From Pseudarthrobacter siccitolerans (GTDB lineage Bacteria > Actinomycetota > Actinomycetes > Actinomycetales > Micrococcaceae), in assembly GCF_001046895.1 (NCBI RefSeq), contig NZ_CAQI01000044.1:1-64000 (forward strand): a stretch of 64,000 nucleotides of DNA, in the 5' to 3' direction. Of this stretch, positions 28,702-37,513 are shown piece by piece. The position numbers were made by a program, and so were the translations under genes. The notes under the pieces are model-generated. The model ran no database searches, had not been told where the DNA came from, and saw only the letters and a program-made list of their open reading frames with translations. How positions within the stretch are numbered: position 1 is the stretch's first letter; every line of letters begins with the position of its first letter.

Positions 28702-29397
28702 GTGGACCTCCTGATGCGGCAGCGCGCCGCCGACGCCGTGGAACTGATGGACCTTCCAGACTGCGACGCCCGGCTCCTGGACAACACCTACCGGCAGTTT
28801 GGCCTGGTTAACCGGGCCCTGTCCGGCTGGCGGAAGCTCTACGTCCGGGAACTGCGTCCGGGGCTGGCGGCGAACACCGCTCCTGCCACGTTGCTCGACA
28901 TCGGCTCCGGCGGCGGCGACCTGGCGTGCCGGCTCGCCGGCTGGGCCCGCAGCGACGGGCTGGCGTTGCGGATCACCGGCATAGACCCGGACGCCCGCGC
29001 GGCCGCCTTCGCCCGCCGGCGTCCGCCCCTGCCTGATGTGGAATTCCGGCAGGCGCACAGCTCGGACCTGGTCCGGGAAGGCAACAGCTTCGACTACGTC
29101 ATCTCAAACCACGTGCTCCACCACCTTTCGCCCGGCGGGTTCCAGCAGCTCCTTTCCGACTCCGCCGCCCTGGCCCGCCGGAGAGTCCTCCACAACGACC
29201 TGCGCCGCAGCGCCGCCGCGTACGCGCTCTTCTGGGCCGCCGCCCTGCCGTTCCGCGATTCATACATCCGCCCTGACGGCCTGACGTCCATCCGCCGGAG
29301 CTACACCACCGGAGAATTATCCGCACTCGCACCGCCGGGCTGGACAGTGGAACCCTCCGCAGCGTTCCACCAGGTTCTCGCCCTGCGCAGGAACTGA
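28702..29397 (+). CDS. class I SAM-dependent methyltransferase (SrsB-like)
   Basis: A 231-aa methyltransferase with the SAM-binding motif LLDIGSGGGDLACRLA at about residues 54-69 and FDYVISNHVLHHL further on. It begins 5 nt after the polyketide synthase stop (GTG 28702; ATG 28714 is an alternative) and ends 1 nt before the flavoprotein start, so the three genes are one operon. By context it would O-methylate the polyketide product. Confidence 0.88.
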   Translation: MDLLMRQRAADAVELMDLPDCDARLLDNTYRQFGLVNRALSGWRKLYVRELRPGLAANTAPATLLDIGSGGGDLACRLAGWARSDGLALRITGIDPDARAAAFARRRPPLPDVEFRQAHSSDLVREGNSFDYVISNHVLHHLSPGGFQQLLSDSAALARRRVLHNDLRRSAAAYALFWAAALPFRDSYIRPDGLTSIRRSYTTGELSALAPPGWTVEPSAAFHQVLALRRN

Positions 29398-29398
29398 C

Positions 29399-30592
29399 GT
29401 GGCAACGGATGTCCTGATCATCGGCGGGGGTCCTGTGGGCCTGTACCTGGCTGCTCTGCTGCTCCAGGACGGCGTCAGCGTGCGGGTGCTTGAACAGCGG
29501 CAGGAGAGGAACCTTCACACACGGGCCATCGGCATCCACCCGCCCGCCCTTGAAGCGTTGGACCGGGTCGGGATCGCAGGTTCCGCCGTCAACGACGGGG
29601 TCCGGATCAGGGAGGGGATGGCGGTCAGCGGCGGAAAGACCGTGGGCACCATGTCCTTTGGCGACGTCTCCGCCGCGTTCCCGTTTGTGCTGGCCCTGCC
29701 CCAGTTCCGCACGGAGCAGCTCCTCGAGGAGCGCGCCCGCCAACTCGACGGCGACGCGCTGGTCCGCGGTGTGCGGGCCATGGAAGTAAGGGACGACGGC
29801 GGACGGGTCACCGTTGGTGCGGAGGCGTGCGGGGAGGCCGGGTGCCGCCGGATGGAGTTCGCTGCCTCCCTTGTGGTGGCGGCCGACGGCGCGCGGTCCC
29901 GGGTGCGCAGGCTTCTGAAGGTGTCCGTAGACAGCAGGAACTACCCCGACCACTACCTCATGGGCGATTTCCAGGACCCGGGACCCTACGGCGACAGGGC
30001 CGTCCTGTTCCTTGAGCGCGGCGGAATCGTTGAGTCATTCCCCTTGCCCGGCGGTGTCCGGCGATGGGTGGTGCGGCTGGGCACGCCCGCCGGCACTGCG
30101 GAGCCCGCCCGGCTGGCGGACCTGGTGCGGGAACGGACCGGGGTCCTTCCGGACGCGCGGACCAACACCATGCTGAGCGCCTTCAGCGTCCGGTCCGCCC
30201 TTGCCGGCAGGATGGCCGCCGGCCGGGTCGTCCTGATTGGAGACGCGGCACACGAGATCAGTCCGATCGGCGGCCAGGGCATGAATCTCGGCTGGCTGGA
30301 CGCCCAGGCCCTCTCCCCCGCTATCCTGGCGGCGTTGTCGGGCGGGAAGGACAGGACCGGGCGGCAGTTCGAGGAGTTCGAGGCCGGCCGGCGCCAGGCA
30401 GCCTTGCTGGCCAGGCGCCAGTCCGAAATCAACATGATGCTGGGCCGTCCGCTGCCCGGGCCGCTGCTGACCCTGCGGAACATGGCGATCAGCGCCGCGG
30501 CCGGCACTCCGGCCGTCAACCGCTGGACTGCCCGGCGGTTCACCATGCAGTCACCGGCCCCCGCCGGGCTCCCCAGCAGCAGCTACCGGTAG
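29399..30592 (+). CDS. FAD-dependent monooxygenase/oxidoreductase (SrsC-like)
   Basis: A 397-aa flavoprotein of the aromatic hydroxylase type. It shows the dinucleotide fold IIGGGPVGLYLAALL at the N-terminus, VVAADGARSRVRRLL (DG motif) and the FAD ribityl site GDAAHEISPIGGQGMNLG. By analogy with SrsC it would hydroxylate the phenolic ring, leading to a hydroquinone or quinone. Its GTG start is 1 nt after the methyltransferase stop. The 3' end overlaps the convergent NTF2-like gene by 10 nt. Confidence 0.9.
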   Translation: MATDVLIIGGGPVGLYLAALLLQDGVSVRVLEQRQERNLHTRAIGIHPPALEALDRVGIAGSAVNDGVRIREGMAVSGGKTVGTMSFGDVSAAFPFVLALPQFRTEQLLEERARQLDGDALVRGVRAMEVRDDGGRVTVGAEACGEAGCRRMEFAASLVVAADGARSRVRRLLKVSVDSRNYPDHYLMGDFQDPGPYGDRAVLFLERGGIVESFPLPGGVRRWVVRLGTPAGTAEPARLADLVRERTGVLPDARTNTMLSAFSVRSALAGRMAAGRVVLIGDAAHEISPIGGQGMNLGWLDAQALSPAILAALSGGKDRTGRQFEEFEAGRRQAALLARRQSEINMMLGRPLPGPLLTLRNMAISAAAGTPAVNRWTARRFTMQSPAPAGLPSSSYR

Positions 30593-31041
30593 TAGCAGTC
30601 GTAACTGTCCTGGCTGACAATCAACCCGTCTCGCACTTCAAAGACCGACGACGTCCTGGCCCGGATCGTTTCACCCCGGTCCCAGTAGCGGAGGTCCATC
30701 CGCACCGTCGCAGACCAGTCCGCTTCGACAGCCACCCGGCCGCCCTCGCAGGTGGTCCGGCGGATGAGAAACTTCTGGTCCGACACCACATCGGAGCTTT
30801 GGTCGGCCCCCGCCAGGACGTCGGGCAGCATGCGGGTGGAGCCTTCCGGCGCCAGGAGGTGCGGGGCCTCCACCAGGACAAACGAGTCAGCGAGGAAAGG
30901 CCGGATTCCGGCCGCTCCCCCGCCCGCTTCCAGGACACGGATGAACCCCAGGACGCACTCCAGCGGGGAGTTGTCCAATCGCGGGGTGTCCTGCGTCGGG
31001 TGGCTCAGCGCTTTGTGGTGCTGCGGGGAAGGCTCAGGCAT
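30583..31041 (-). CDS. NTF2-like (SnoaL-fold) protein
   Basis: A 152-aa protein of the nuclear transport factor 2 fold, a pocket-forming domain used by isomerases, cyclases and binding proteins; no specific catalytic pattern is recognisable. It starts at ATG 31041, 7 nt after TAGTGT (complement of 31049-31054), a leaderless layout. Its stop lies inside the end of the FAD monooxygenase gene on the other strand. Its promoter region is shared with peptide deformylase, which is divergent. Confidence 0.75.
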   Translation of the reverse strand: MPEPSPQHHKALSHPTQDTPRLDNSPLECVLGFIRVLEAGGGAAGIRPFLADSFVLVEAPHLLAPEGSTRMLPDVLAGADQSSDVVSDQKFLIRRTTCEGGRVAVEADWSATVRMDLRYWDRGETIRARTSSVFEVRDGLIVSQDSYDCYYR

Positions 31042-31094
31042 GGGATAGACACTAGCGGAGCGTCCGGGTTCCGGCAGGCCATTAGGCTTTGCTC

Positions 31095-31775
31095 ATGAGC
31101 CAGAGCACGCCCGGAACAGACCTCACCGCAGAACAAATCCGCGAAACCGTGGAGCAGATCCTCGCCGCCGGAACGCTTCCGCCCATTGTGCAGGCCGGCC
31201 ACCCCGCCCTCCGCCAGCGCGCCGCAGCGTTCGACGGGCAGCTGTCCGGTGAGCTGCTCACCCGGTTGGTCAACCTCATGCGCGAGGTGATGCACCAAGC
31301 GCCCGGCGTGGGCCTCGCAGCGCCGCAACTCGGGATCCCCCTGCAGCTGGCCGTCCTTGAGGACCAGTTCGACGTCGACCCCGAAGCCGCCGCCCTGCGG
31401 AACCGGAGCCCGCTGGAGTTCCTGGCCATCGTGAACCCCCGCTATGCACCGCTTGGCCCCGGGCTTGCCTCCTTTTATGAGGGCTGCCTCTCGCTCAACG
31501 GCCTGCAGGCTGTGGTTGCCCGCCACGAACACGTCCTGCTCGAATTCCAGACCCCGGACGGAGCGGCCGCACAGCGGGAATTTTCCGGCTGGCAGGCCCG
31601 GATTGTGCAGCATGAGACGGACCACCTGAACGGGGTGCTGTACGTGGACCGGGCCCAGCTGCGGTCGCTCAGCAGCAACGCCGAATACGCGGCGCACTGG
31701 GCGGAGCCAGGCATCAGCAGGGCTCAGCACGGGCTCGGTTTCGATGCCGGTCCTGCCGGTATCAGCAACGCCTGA
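31095..31775 (+). CDS. def: peptide deformylase
   Basis: Removes the formyl group from new N-termini. The 226-aa protein has all three family motifs: GVGLAAPQLG, EGCLS and QHETDHLNGVLY (HExxH metal site). I chose ATG 31095 because TAGGCT lies immediately before with 6-7 nt spacing, so the mRNA is probably leaderless; a TTG two codons upstream would add two residues. The C-terminal tail of about 30 residues goes past the usual domain end. Confidence 0.95.
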   Translation: MSQSTPGTDLTAEQIRETVEQILAAGTLPPIVQAGHPALRQRAAAFDGQLSGELLTRLVNLMREVMHQAPGVGLAAPQLGIPLQLAVLEDQFDVDPEAAALRNRSPLEFLAIVNPRYAPLGPGLASFYEGCLSLNGLQAVVARHEHVLLEFQTPDGAAAQREFSGWQARIVQHETDHLNGVLYVDRAQLRSLSSNAEYAAHWAEPGISRAQHGLGFDAGPAGISNA

Positions 31776-31861
31776 CCTTCTGCGCCTGGCCTCCCGCGCC
31801 TGACCTCCCGCGCCTGACACTGCCGGCAAACGCGGGACCATGCACCTCTAGGATGGTTACC

Positions 31862-32743
31862 ATGCCCTCCACCATGGACCTTCCACTGCTGTGCCCGGTG
31901 TGTTCCCATCCCCTGGACCTGCTGGAAACAGCCTCAGGGCAGGGCCGCCTGGCCTGCCCGTCGGGCCACAGTTTCGATGCCGCCCGGCAGGGATACTTCA
32001 ACCTGCTGGTGGGTAAGGGGACGGCCTTCGAGGCCGACTCAGCCGCGATGGTCCAGGCCCGCGCCGACTTTCTGGGGGACGGCCATTACGGGCCCCTTGC
32101 CGACGCGGTGGCAGCCGCCGTCGTACCCTTCCTCCCGGCGGACCGCGCGGCGGTGCTGGACTCGGGAACGGGGACGGGGCACTACCTGCGCGTTCTGCTC
32201 GATGCTGCGGCGGCGCAGGACCGGAAAGTCGCCGCCCTCGGCCTGGACATCTCGAAGTTCGCCCTCCGCCGGGCCGCGCGGCTCAATCCGGAAGCCGTGA
32301 ACCTTGTCTGTGACATCTGGCAGCCCCTGCCGCTGGCGGATCACTCGGTGGATGCCGTCACCGTGATTTTCGCACCGCGCAATGCTGCGGAATTTGCCCG
32401 TGTGCTGCGGCCGTCCGGGCGGCTGGTGGTGGTTACTCCGCGCGCCGGGCACCTGGCCTCCCTTGCGGCCGTCACCGGCATGCTGGGTATTGAGGAGGGA
32501 AAGGAAGCGCGGCTGGCCGAAGCGATGGGAGGCCATTTCGACGGCGGAACCGCCTCCGTGGTCGACATCCCCTTGGCACTGACGCGCCGGGAGGCCGCCG
32601 ATCTGGCTTTTATGGGACCGGCCGGGCACCACCTGGACCGCGAGGCCATCTCTGCCCGCCTTGAAGGACTGCCAGAGCCGATCACCGCAGAAGCGAAGTT
32701 TCAGATCATGGTTTTCCGGCCCCGCAAGCCTGCTGCCGCGTAA
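31862..32743 (+). CDS. RlmA-type 23S rRNA (guanine-N1) methyltransferase
   Basis: Methylates a guanine in helix 35 of 23S rRNA (G745 or G748); the TlrB branch of this family gives tylosin resistance. The 293-aa protein opens with the zinc-binding region LLCPVCSHPLDL...CPSGHSFD and continues with a class I SAM domain (VLDSGTGTGHYL). ATG 31862 is 7 nt after TAGGAT (31849-31854), so a leaderless start is preferred over the ATG at 31853. Whether it is the G745 or G748 type cannot be told by eye. Confidence 0.88.
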   Translation: MPSTMDLPLLCPVCSHPLDLLETASGQGRLACPSGHSFDAARQGYFNLLVGKGTAFEADSAAMVQARADFLGDGHYGPLADAVAAAVVPFLPADRAAVLDSGTGTGHYLRVLLDAAAAQDRKVAALGLDISKFALRRAARLNPEAVNLVCDIWQPLPLADHSVDAVTVIFAPRNAAEFARVLRPSGRLVVVTPRAGHLASLAAVTGMLGIEEGKEARLAEAMGGHFDGGTASVVDIPLALTRREAADLAFMGPAGHHLDREAISARLEGLPEPITAEAKFQIMVFRPRKPAAA

Positions 32744-32868
32744 CGAGTTGGCCACTATCCGCCAGCCGGACCCACGGGCCTGCCCGTAGCCTGCAAGGCG
32801 GCACTAAGATTGAAGAACAGTTACTGGCGGGTGCACGTCCGCGGCTCCCCGTAGCGAAGGGGGAGAAC

Positions 32869-33342
32869 TTGTTCGAATGGCTGGGGGAAAACTGGTGGGC
32901 GCTGTGGCTCACGGCTTTCCTGCCGTTTGCAGTGATCGAAATGATCACGCTTGACCTGTTTTTCATCATGCTTGGCGGCGGGACCCTGGCCGCCCTGGTG
33001 GCGGACTTTGCGGGGGCAGACCTGTGGCTGCAGATTGTAGTCTTCTGCGTGGTGTCCCTGCTGATGATCGCCTTTGTCCGGCCCGTAGCCCTGTCGCACC
33101 TGAAGAAGGGCCCTTCCGACCAGCGGACCAACGTTGAGCGGCTGATCGGCGAACAGGCGCTGGTGATGGAACCGGTGTCCTCCGATGGCGGCCTGGTCAA
33201 AATCGGCGGTGACATCTGGACCGCCCGTTCTGCCGGCGGCGTCCTGGCCGCCGGGCAACGAGTTGTGGTCTCTGCGATAGACGGGGCAACGGCAGTGGTG
33301 TCCGCCCCGCCGGAGCAGCTGGCCAGTCCTGATACAGCCTGA
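32869..33342 (+). CDS. NfeD-family membrane protein
   Basis: A 157-aa short-form NfeD protein: three membrane segments in the first half (WWALWLTAFLPFAVIEMI, FFIMLGGGTLAALVADFA, LQIVVFCVVSLLMIAFV) and a C-terminal OB-fold (LIGEQALVMEP...GGDIWTARSAGG). The start is TTG 32869, supported by AAGGGGGAG just upstream and by the typical MFEWLGENWW opening. It lies 23 nt before the stomatin-like gene; NfeD and stomatin proteins commonly form membrane complexes. Confidence 0.9.
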   Translation: MFEWLGENWWALWLTAFLPFAVIEMITLDLFFIMLGGGTLAALVADFAGADLWLQIVVFCVVSLLMIAFVRPVALSHLKKGPSDQRTNVERLIGEQALVMEPVSSDGGLVKIGGDIWTARSAGGVLAAGQRVVVSAIDGATAVVSAPPEQLASPDTA

Positions 33343-33365
33343 TCAATTGGGGAACAAGGAGATGT

Positions 33366-34310
33366 ATGGATAACGCCGGAGGAACTGCATTGGCCATTGT
33401 GCTGGTAGTCCTGATCGTGTTTGTGATAATTGTTCTGGTCCGCTCGGTACGGATCATTCCGCAAGCGCGCGCGGGCGTGGTGGAACGGCTGGGCAAGTAC
33501 CAGCGCACGCTGAACCCGGGACTCACCATCCTGATTCCCTTTGTGGACCGGCTCCTGCCCCTGCTGGACCTTCGCGAACAGGTGGTGTCGTTCCCTCCGC
33601 AGCCGGTCATCACCGAGGACAACCTGGTGGTTTCCATCGACACCGTGGTCTACTTCCAGGTCACCGATCCGCGGGCTGCCACCTACGAAATCGCCAACTA
33701 CATCCAGGCAGTGGAACAGCTGACCACCACAACCCTGCGCAACGTGGTGGGCGGCCTGAACCTCGAAGAGGCACTGACTTCCCGCGACCAGATCAACGGC
33801 CAGCTGCGCGGTGTCCTCGATGAGGCCACAGGCCGCTGGGGCATCCGCGTATCGCGGGTGGAGCTGAAGGCCATCGACCCACCCCACTCCATCCAGGACT
33901 CGATGGAGAAGCAGATGCGCGCCGAGCGCGACCGGCGTGCCGCAATCCTCACGGCCGAGGGCACCAAGCAGTCTGCCATCCTCACGGCCGAGGGCCAGCG
34001 GCAGGCGTCCATCCTGGCGGCCGAAGGTGATGCCAAGGCAGCCATCCTGCGTGCCGACGGTGAGGCGCAGGCCATCCAGAAGGTCTTTGACGCCATCCAC
34101 AAGGGCAACCCGGACCAGAAGCTGCTGGCGTACCAATACCTGCAGACCCTGCCCAAGCTGGCGGAAGGCTCCTCCAACAAGCTCTGGATCATCCCCAGCG
34201 AAGTCGGAGAAGCGCTCAAGGGCATTGGCAATGCGCTGGGAGGAACCACTCCTGAAACCGGTGTTGCCGGGCTGTTCGATGAGGTGGGAGCCAAGCCTTC
34301 CGAGCCCTGA
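33366..34310 (+). CDS. SPFH/band 7 (stomatin/paraslipin-like) protein
   Basis: A 314-aa membrane-anchored scaffold. It has one N-terminal helix (LAIVLVVLIVFVIIVLV), an SPFH domain (IIPQARAGVVERLGKYQRT through AIDPPHSIQ) and a helical tail with repeated AAILTAEG/ILAAEG units that is expected to be a coiled coil for oligomerisation. It follows its NfeD partner by 23 nt on the same strand, and a terminator follows the gene. The exact cellular role of such pairs in Actinobacteria is not known. Confidence 0.93.
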   Translation: MDNAGGTALAIVLVVLIVFVIIVLVRSVRIIPQARAGVVERLGKYQRTLNPGLTILIPFVDRLLPLLDLREQVVSFPPQPVITEDNLVVSIDTVVYFQVTDPRAATYEIANYIQAVEQLTTTTLRNVVGGLNLEEALTSRDQINGQLRGVLDEATGRWGIRVSRVELKAIDPPHSIQDSMEKQMRAERDRRAAILTAEGTKQSAILTAEGQRQASILAAEGDAKAAILRADGEAQAIQKVFDAIHKGNPDQKLLAYQYLQTLPKLAEGSSNKLWIIPSEVGEALKGIGNALGGTTPETGVAGLFDEVGAKPSEP

Positions 34311-34334
34311 TTCGAGCTCTGCCAGACAAAGGAC

Positions 34335-34369
34335 GGGATCCGCAAGTTGCTGCGGATCCCTTCCATTTT
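34335..34369 (+). terminator. Rho-independent terminator after the stomatin-like gene
   Basis: A 10-bp stem, GGGATCCGCA with a 6-nt loop and its complement, followed by TTCCATTTT. Its T-tail touches the -35 hexamer of the rbpA promoter. Confidence 0.8.
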
Positions 34370-34404
34370 GGCTGGCATGGCATGCCACGCGTATAATTGG
34401 GTAT
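34368..34404 (+). promoter_or_regulatory. rbpA housekeeping promoter
   Basis: TTGGCT at 34368-34373, an 18-nt spacer and a consensus TATAAT at 34392-34397. This is the best primary sigma-factor promoter seen in the window, giving a 5' untranslated leader of about 150 nt. Confidence 0.85.
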
Positions 34405-34428
34405 TTGTCTGGCAGGACTGGATCCGCT

Positions 34429-34454
34429 GGAACAACCAAGCTTCGCAATGCGTT
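34429..34454 (+). promoter_or_regulatory. rbpA second promoter, SigR/SigH type
   Basis: GGAAC at 34429-34433, an 18-nt spacer and GTT at 34452-34454 (CGTTG around it) fit the thiol-oxidative-stress ECF consensus GGAAT/C-N18-GTT of SigR/SigH. It lies downstream of the TATAAT promoter and about 100 nt before the rbpA start. Streptomyces rbpA also has a SigR-dependent promoter, which supports the call. Confidence 0.75.
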
Positions 34455-34554
34455 GAATCTAAAGATGCAGCACAGTGCACCAAGTAGTCCGGAGGCGCTC
34501 GGCGCCGCCGGCTAGCGCGGGTTCTACACCGCGAACCGACCAGAGGGAGAAATC

Positions 34555-34902
34555 ATGAGCGATCGCAGCCTGCGGGGCATGCGCCTAGGTGCGCAGAGCA
34601 TGGAGACCGAGTCCGGAGTCGAGCCGGCTCCGCGCCAGCGCGTCGAATACCGGTGTGAAGACGGCGAGCAGGTCTTTGTCACCTTCTCCTCTGAGGCGGA
34701 GATTCCTCCGGTATGGGTTTCCAAGACCGGCAAGGAAGCGCTCCTGGTGGACGGGGAACGTCCGGATACCAGCAACGACAAGGCTGTGCGCACGCACTGG
34801 GACATGCTGCTGGAACGCCGCTCCCTGCCGGAACTGGAGCAGATCCTCGAGGACCGCCTCACCATCCTGCGCGAACGCCGCGGAGAACGCCGCTCCGCGT
34901 AA
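34555..34902 (+). CDS. rbpA: RNA polymerase-binding protein RbpA
   Basis: Actinobacterial factor that binds RNA polymerase and the primary sigma factor, stabilises the open complex and affects rifampicin response. The 115-aa protein has the basic N-terminal tail with SLRGMRLGAQSMETE, the core domain, and the C-terminal sigma-interacting helix region (RTHWDMLLERRSLPELEQIL). GAGGGAG precedes ATG 34555. Two promoters lie upstream, one housekeeping and one stress-type, and a strong hairpin follows. Confidence 0.95.
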   Translation: MSDRSLRGMRLGAQSMETESGVEPAPRQRVEYRCEDGEQVFVTFSSEAEIPPVWVSKTGKEALLVDGERPDTSNDKAVRTHWDMLLERRSLPELEQILEDRLTILRERRGERRSA

Positions 34903-34916
34903 GACCCCTGAATACG

Positions 34917-34959
34917 ACAAATGGGCCGTCCCGCACAATGTGCGGGACGGCCCATTTGT
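34917..34959. terminator. bidirectional terminator between rbpA and the mannosyltransferase gene
   Basis: A 21-bp perfect stem (34917-34937 with 34939-34959) with a one-base loop; TTTGTTGTATT follows on the plus strand. It serves two convergent genes. Confidence 0.9.
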
Positions 34960-34974
34960 TGTATTGCTGCAGAG

Positions 34975-35715
34975 TTACTGCCGTGCCTGTGCCTTGCGGG
35001 TGAGGGTGTTCCAGCGGGCCTGGAGTCCCCACTTGGTGACGTTGATCATTGCTTCCACCACGATGTTGCCGCTCATTTTGGAGGCGCCGAGTTCGCGCTC
35101 CACGAAGGTGATGGGACGTTCCTCGATCCGCAGCCCCATCCGGGCCACCCGCCAGGCGAGGTCCACCTGGAAGCCGTAGCCCACTGAGTCCACCTGGTCC
35201 AGGTTCAGCTTTTCCAGGGTGGTCCTGCGGAAGGCGCGGTAGCCGCCGGTGACGTCCTTGATCTTCAGGCCCAGCATCAGCCGCGCGTAGGTGCTGCCCA
35301 CCCGGGAGATGGCCTGGCGGTAGAGCGGCCAGTTCACTACGCTTCCGCCGGGGACCCAGCGCGAGCCCATGGCAAGATCGGCGCCCTGGTCAATGGCCTC
35401 GAGGAGCTGGGGAAGCTGTTCGGGCTGGTGGGAACCGTCGGCGTCCATTTCCACCAGGACGTCGTATCCGGCGTCCAGGCCCCACTTGAAGCCGGCGATG
35501 TAGGCGGCGCCCAGGCCTTCCTTGCCCTTGCGGTGCAGGACGTGGACCTGGGAGTCCTCTGCGGCGATCCCGTCGGCGAGCTGGCCGGTGCCGTCTGGGC
35601 TGTTGTCATCCACTACCAGCACGTCCGAGGCCGGGACTGCTGCGCGGAGCCGCTGCAGCGTGATGGGCAGCGATTCCAGCTCGTTGTAGGTAGGGATGAT
35701 CGTAAGGACGCGCAC
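34975..35715 (-). CDS. polyprenol monophosphomannose synthase
   Basis: Family 2 glycosyltransferase that moves mannose from GDP-mannose to polyprenol phosphate, donor for lipoglycans and protein mannosylation. The 246-aa protein has VLTIIPTYNELESLP, VVDDNSPDGTG and the Dxd motif MDADGSHQPEQ. It lacks the membrane domain of the mycobacterial Ppm1 N-acyltransferase fusion. I start it at GTG 35715 because GGAAGG is upstream and the family begins with V-LTIIPTYNE. It converges on rbpA. Confidence 0.92.
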   Translation of the reverse strand: MRVLTIIPTYNELESLPITLQRLRAAVPASDVLVVDDNSPDGTGQLADGIAAEDSQVHVLHRKGKEGLGAAYIAGFKWGLDAGYDVLVEMDADGSHQPEQLPQLLEAIDQGADLAMGSRWVPGGSVVNWPLYRQAISRVGSTYARLMLGLKIKDVTGGYRAFRRTTLEKLNLDQVDSVGYGFQVDLAWRVARMGLRIEERPITFVERELGASKMSGNIVVEAMINVTKWGLQARWNTLTRKAQARQ

Positions 35716-35811
35716 AGAGAGCCTTCCTGGTGGGAGCAGTCGGTGCACCCGCTGGCAAGGTCAAACCGCCGGCGGGCGCAGCTACCCATTATAGGGCGCC
35801 GGGCATTGGGG

Positions 35812-37461
35812 TCAGGAACGCAGGGCAGGGCTTGCGAACAGCTCCAGGCCATCGCGCACCGTCTGCAGGCACACGGGGTCCGCGCCTGTATCCAGCGCGG
35901 GCAGCAGCGGTGTCCTGGCCCTGGGGTCGGTGCTCCAGGACTGGACCCGGCCATCAGCCACCTGGACCATCAGCTCCTCAACCTCCCAGACGGCGAAGCT
36001 GGCAGGAGCGCCGGGAACCAGTTGCCCGGCCATGGGATTGGAGTACTTTGCGGCCCGCCACCCGGCCCGGGTGTGGCCCAGGAACGCCGCCCGCGCCGAG
36101 ATCCGCTGTTCCTCGTTGTGGTGTTCCAGGCAGGCCCGGACGCTGGACCATGGGCGCAACGGCGTCACCGGGCTGTCACTGCCGAAGCAGACAGGAACAC
36201 CTGCCGAGTACAGGCCCGCAAAGGGGTTCATGGACTTGCTACGCTCCCCCAGCCGCTTTTCGTAGAGGCCGCCCCGGCCGCCCCAGGCAGCATCAAAGGC
36301 GGGCTGGGCACTGACGGTGACAGAGTAGCGGGCCAGGGTCTCCACCGCCGCCGCGTCCGCCATTTCCACATGTTCGAACCGGTGGCCCGCAGCCCTGATA
36401 CGCTGCTCCCCCACCTCGGCAGCCGCAAGCTCCAACGCCTGCAGGGCGGCATCCAGCCCCGCATCACCAATGATGTGGAAGCCGCCCTGGATACCCGCTA
36501 GGGAGCAGGCGGCCAGATGGGCTGCGGCCTCCTCCGCGCTGAGGTACAGGCTGCCGGTTTCACCGGCGGCGTCGGTGTAGCCGGACCTGAGCGCCGCTGT
36601 CCGCGACCCGATGGAGCCGTCGATGTTGAGGTCCCCTGCCAGGCCGCGCACCCCGGGGCCCAGCTGGCCAAGAATGCTGCGCGCGTGTTCTTCCGAGGAC
36701 GCCAGTTCGCCCCAGTACGGGAGTACCTCGGGCGTCGGCATGCCTTCACCCGTGCGGTTGTTCCAGGTCAAGGCCAGACGCAGGTCCTCAGCGCCGCCAA
36801 TGTGCGGAGCGCCCATCTCCACCAGTGCCACGTAGCCGTGTGACGCGGCCTCGGCCAGGGCACGCTGCTGGTGCCGGCGGAGCACGTCGCCGGGGAGCCG
36901 GCGCGTTGCCTGCCGGGCAGCTGCGTGAGCTGCGCGCGTAACCCGGGCGCCGCCGTCGTACCCGTCCAGGCCGCGGAGGGCGGCGGCGCCGGCCAGCGAC
37001 GGCGAAACCAGCGCGGAGTGCACGTCCACGCGGGAGAGGTAGACAGGCCGGCCGCCCGACGCCCGTTCCAGTTCCTCCGCTGTGGGCAGGGCCGGGTCGG
37101 CCCAGGTGGCGTCGTCCCAGCCGTGGCCGAGGACCGGACCCGCGCCCGGGGCCGCGGCCACCGCGTCAAGGAGCTCCCTGGCCGAGGAAACAGCCTGCAG
37201 CGCCAGGGCATCCAGGGCGATGCCGGTTTCCGTCAGATGGGCGTGCGAGTCGACGAAGCCCGGCGCAACCAGGGCGCCGCGGAGGTCGATGATCTCCATG
37301 GAGCTGTCCGCGATGGAGGACGCCGCCTGCTCCGACCCCACCCACGCCACCGTGTCACCGTCCACCAGCAGGGCCGTGGCGAAGGGGTCAGCTGCCGTGT
37401 AGACGGAGCCGTTGCGGTACAGCACGGGACGGGACGCGGGCGATGGTTCAGCGCTGGGCAT
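35812..37461 (-). CDS. YtcJ-like metal-dependent amidohydrolase
   Basis: A 549-aa amidohydrolase-superfamily enzyme. It opens with a beta-sandwich part (LYRNGSVYTAADPFATALLV), then the barrel with metal ligands in GFVDSHAHLTE, and ends with the second sandwich part. Family members hydrolyse N-acyl amino acids or related amides; the substrate here is unknown. GGAG precedes the ATG at a long spacing. It is 53 nt from helY on the same strand and may be read through from it. Confidence 0.9.
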   Translation of the reverse strand: MPSAEPSPASRPVLYRNGSVYTAADPFATALLVDGDTVAWVGSEQAASSIADSSMEIIDLRGALVAPGFVDSHAHLTETGIALDALALQAVSSARELLDAVAAAPGAGPVLGHGWDDATWADPALPTAEELERASGGRPVYLSRVDVHSALVSPSLAGAAALRGLDGYDGGARVTRAAHAAARQATRRLPGDVLRRHQQRALAEAASHGYVALVEMGAPHIGGAEDLRLALTWNNRTGEGMPTPEVLPYWGELASSEEHARSILGQLGPGVRGLAGDLNIDGSIGSRTAALRSGYTDAAGETGSLYLSAEEAAAHLAACSLAGIQGGFHIIGDAGLDAALQALELAAAEVGEQRIRAAGHRFEHVEMADAAAVETLARYSVTVSAQPAFDAAWGGRGGLYEKRLGERSKSMNPFAGLYSAGVPVCFGSDSPVTPLRPWSSVRACLEHHNEEQRISARAAFLGHTRAGWRAAKYSNPMAGQLVPGAPASFAVWEVEELMVQVADGRVQSWSTDPRARTPLLPALDTGADPVCLQTVRDGLELFASPALRS

Positions 37462-37513
37462 GGGAAGGCAAACTCCTGGGGTTGGGCGGCCGGCCGGTAG
37501 CCGGCAGGGAAGG

